Shown here piece after piece: positions 62,200 to 64,000 of a stretch of DNA of 64,000 nt. Both the position numbers and the translations under genes were made by a program. Below the pieces are notes generated by a model. The model saw only the letters and a program-made list of their open reading frames with translations, searched no databases and was not told where the DNA came from. Origin of the DNA: AP-15 sp963701815 (GTDB lineage: Bacteria > Pseudomonadota > Alphaproteobacteria > ATCC43930 > CGMCC-115725); assembly GCA_963701815.1 (NCBI GenBank), contig CAVPBN010000006.1, positions 1-64,000 on the forward strand. Direction: 5' to 3'. Position 1 is the stretch's first letter. Each line of letters opens with the position of its first letter.

Positions 62200-64000
62200 T
62201 GCGGAGGGCCTTGCGGCTGCTGCGCTGGTTCGGGGCGGCGCTCGCCGTGCTGGTCCTGCTGGTGTTCAGCGCTATTCGGGTTGCTGCAGACATCTCTCGG
62301 CAAGGACCGGCTCGCGAAAACCGTGGCGCAATTGGCGAGCCGGCCGGATTCCCGCTTATCAATCGAGGGGCTGGGCGGGGTCGTCCCGTTCGACATGACG
62401 ATCGAGCGTATCGCTTTCTCCGATGCCGGCGGTACCTGGCTGACGCTGAGCAACGGCAGGGCCGTGCTGTCGCCCGCCGCCTTGCTGGCCGGACGGGTAC
62501 AGGTCCGCTCGCTGACCATCGGCGCCATCGCGATGGCGCGGCCACCGAACGGAAAATCGGCCACGCCGGCGATCGACTACCTGCACGCGCCGCGGCTGCC
62601 GGTTGCCGTCTCGATCGAAGAGGCGTCGATCGGGCGGCTGGCGCTGGCGGCGCCGGTGCTGGGCGAACCTCTCGTCGCCACCCTTTCCGGGACTGCGCGG
62701 ACGGCAGGCGAGACGGCGCATGTCGCGCTCGATCTGCACCGGATCGACGGCCAGGCCGGCAGCCTCGCGGTAGCGCTGGAGTTGGCCGGCGCGCCGCCGA
62801 TACTGACCCTGCGGATCGATGCGAGCGAGCCGAGCGGCATGCTGCTCGGCCGGTTGCTCGGCCGCGGCGATCATCCGTCATTGGCGCTGTCGGTGAACGG
62901 CAACGGCCCGCTCGCCGACTGGCATGGCCAAATCCGCGCAGCGGCCGGGCCGCTCGCCCATATCGATGCCGATCTGTCCCTGGCCGTCGCCGGCGGGACC
63001 TCTCTCGGCCTGTCGGGTACGGCGAGGATCGCACCGCTGCTGCCGCCGACGCTTAGCCCAATCCTCGGCGACGAGATCCGTTTCGCGCTGCATGCCGCGA
63101 AGGACGATCGGCACACGGCGCTCGATCGTCTGGCGATCGACCTCGCGGCCGGCCGGCTGACCGGCACGGCGGATCTCACCGGCTCGGCAGACCAATCCGG
63201 TTCGGCGATTGCGGCCGATCTGCACGCCGAGGTGCCGCAATTGGCCAGCCTTTCGGGCATCCTCGGCGTCGCCGCGCAGGGTTCGGCGAACCTCGCCGTG
63301 ACAGTGTCCGGAACCGAGCGCCGGCCGGCCTTGAAGGCGGAGCTGTCGGCTGCCGGCATTCGTGTTGCGGGCGCCGGGGCCGGGCATGTCGCCGCGACGG
63401 TCTCGGCGACGCCGAACGGCGATCTCGATGATCCGCACAGCCCGATCGATATCGCCGGGACCGGCCGGGTCGAAAAGCTGGTCATGCCGGACCGGGCGGC
63501 GTTGCCGCCCGGTCTCGGCAATGATTTCGACTGGTCGCTGGCCGCGACCGCCGCCCGCGACGCCAGCCGGGTCGAGCTGATCCGGCTCGCGGCCCACGGC
63601 ATCGGGATCTCGGTTGCGGGCGCCGGGCATATGGCCGACGGCGGGCGTCAGATCGACGGCCGGCTCAACCTGTCGATCGCCGATCTACGGCTGTTTTCCG
63701 CCTTGGCGGGACGGCCGATCGCCGGGTCGGTCAAGCTCGACATCGACGCCGAGAGACAGGGCGCGGCCGGGTTCAAGGCCAGGCTGGACGGCGCAACCGA
63801 AGGGTTGCAGACCGGAAACGCCGTCGCCGACGCCTTGCTCGGGCGGACGGCGACGGCGACCGGGTCCTTGTCGCGGGACCCCGCAGGTGTGCTGATCCTC
63901 GATCGGGCGGCGATCGCCGGCGCGGCCGCGAAATTATCCGTCGCCGGCCGTTTCGATCCCGGCTCGAAGCTCGTCCAGGCCGACGCCACCGTCGACGTGC
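62199..64000 (+). CDS. tamB: Translocation and assembly module inner-membrane protein TamB, partial, one frame break
   Basis: At least 600 residues are visible and the gene continues past the window. It has an N-terminal anchor (LLRWFGAALAVLVLLVF). After one extra base near 62255-62284 the text is LLQTSLGKDRLAKTVAQLA, SRPDSRLSIEGLGGVVPFDM, IERIAFSDAGGTWLTLSNG, then repeated AsmA-like beta-strand units (for example AELSAAGIRVAGAGAGHVAA). The long repetitive beta structure fits the TamB periplasm-spanning groove. Start ATG overlaps the tamA stop, so the two are coupled. Confidence 0.92.

Noticed and set aside
1..64000. Programmed ribosomal frameshifting as the cause of the many frame breaks
   Set aside because: Breaks occur in unrelated genes without a shared slippery site or downstream structure, and two are absent from parallel repeat copies.

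Overview
The window looks like chromosomal DNA of a GC-rich alphaproteobacterium, probably Rhodospirillales-like. This is inferred from conserved neighbourhoods: rpmH-rnpA-yidD-yidC-yihA-argB; an aroK-aroB fusion divergent from xerD-accA; DUF2066 - CDP-alcohol phosphatidyltransferase - hdaA - ppk1 - ppx - rnd; rpmB-tamA-tamB; and a 41-residue aa3-oxidase subunit IV. No tRNA, rRNA, CRISPR array or transposase was seen.

Layout. 1-12.2 kb is a metabolic and envelope region: a FUSC transporter, SDR, amidohydrolase, TenA, a repeat protein with LWVTDGT units, an MBL hydrolase, a flavin monooxygenase, a CoA transferase, an HpnL-like membrane protein and two ferritin-like diiron proteins. 12.2-21.7 kb is housekeeping: ribosomal protein L34, RNase P protein, membrane insertion, arginine and shikimate synthesis, XerD and AccA. 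21.8-38.9 kb is mixed accessory metabolism: DUF2076, TVP38 with a flavoprotein, an orphan histidine kinase, an rRNA methyltransferase, a G1-type acid peptidase, FKBP, SMP-30, a second CoA transferase, threonylcarbamoyl-AMP synthase, FAD oxidoreductase and enoyl-CoA hydratase. 38.9-42.1 kb holds a subtilisin-like gene wedged between enoyl-CoA hydratase and radC, flanked by two copies of the radC 5' end. 42.1-53.3 kb returns to conserved genes: acyl-CoA dehydrogenase, purN and the polyphosphate pair ppk1/ppx.

The most notable region is 53.7-59.95 kb, an RHS-type polymorphic-toxin island. One large RHS gene has a signal peptide, TPR-like part, C39-like peptidase domain and RHS N-terminus, but its YD-repeat core is missing and it jumps straight to a C-terminal tip. 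Three further displaced C-terminal tips follow. Three toxin-immunity pairs can be read. Two toxins are homologous to each other, share the elements FGHG and HVGT, and are each followed by homologous immunity proteins. The third toxin is unrelated and is followed by a TPR-like immunity protein. A small two-helix membrane protein beside another RHS fragment may be a fourth immunity gene.

A caution applies to the whole window. More than twenty single-base frame breaks are visible, most of them one extra base, including in accA, which should be essential. Two of them show up directly when repeated RHS copies are compared. This points to sequence error more than to gene decay, so many entries give a span across a frame break and describe the restored protein.
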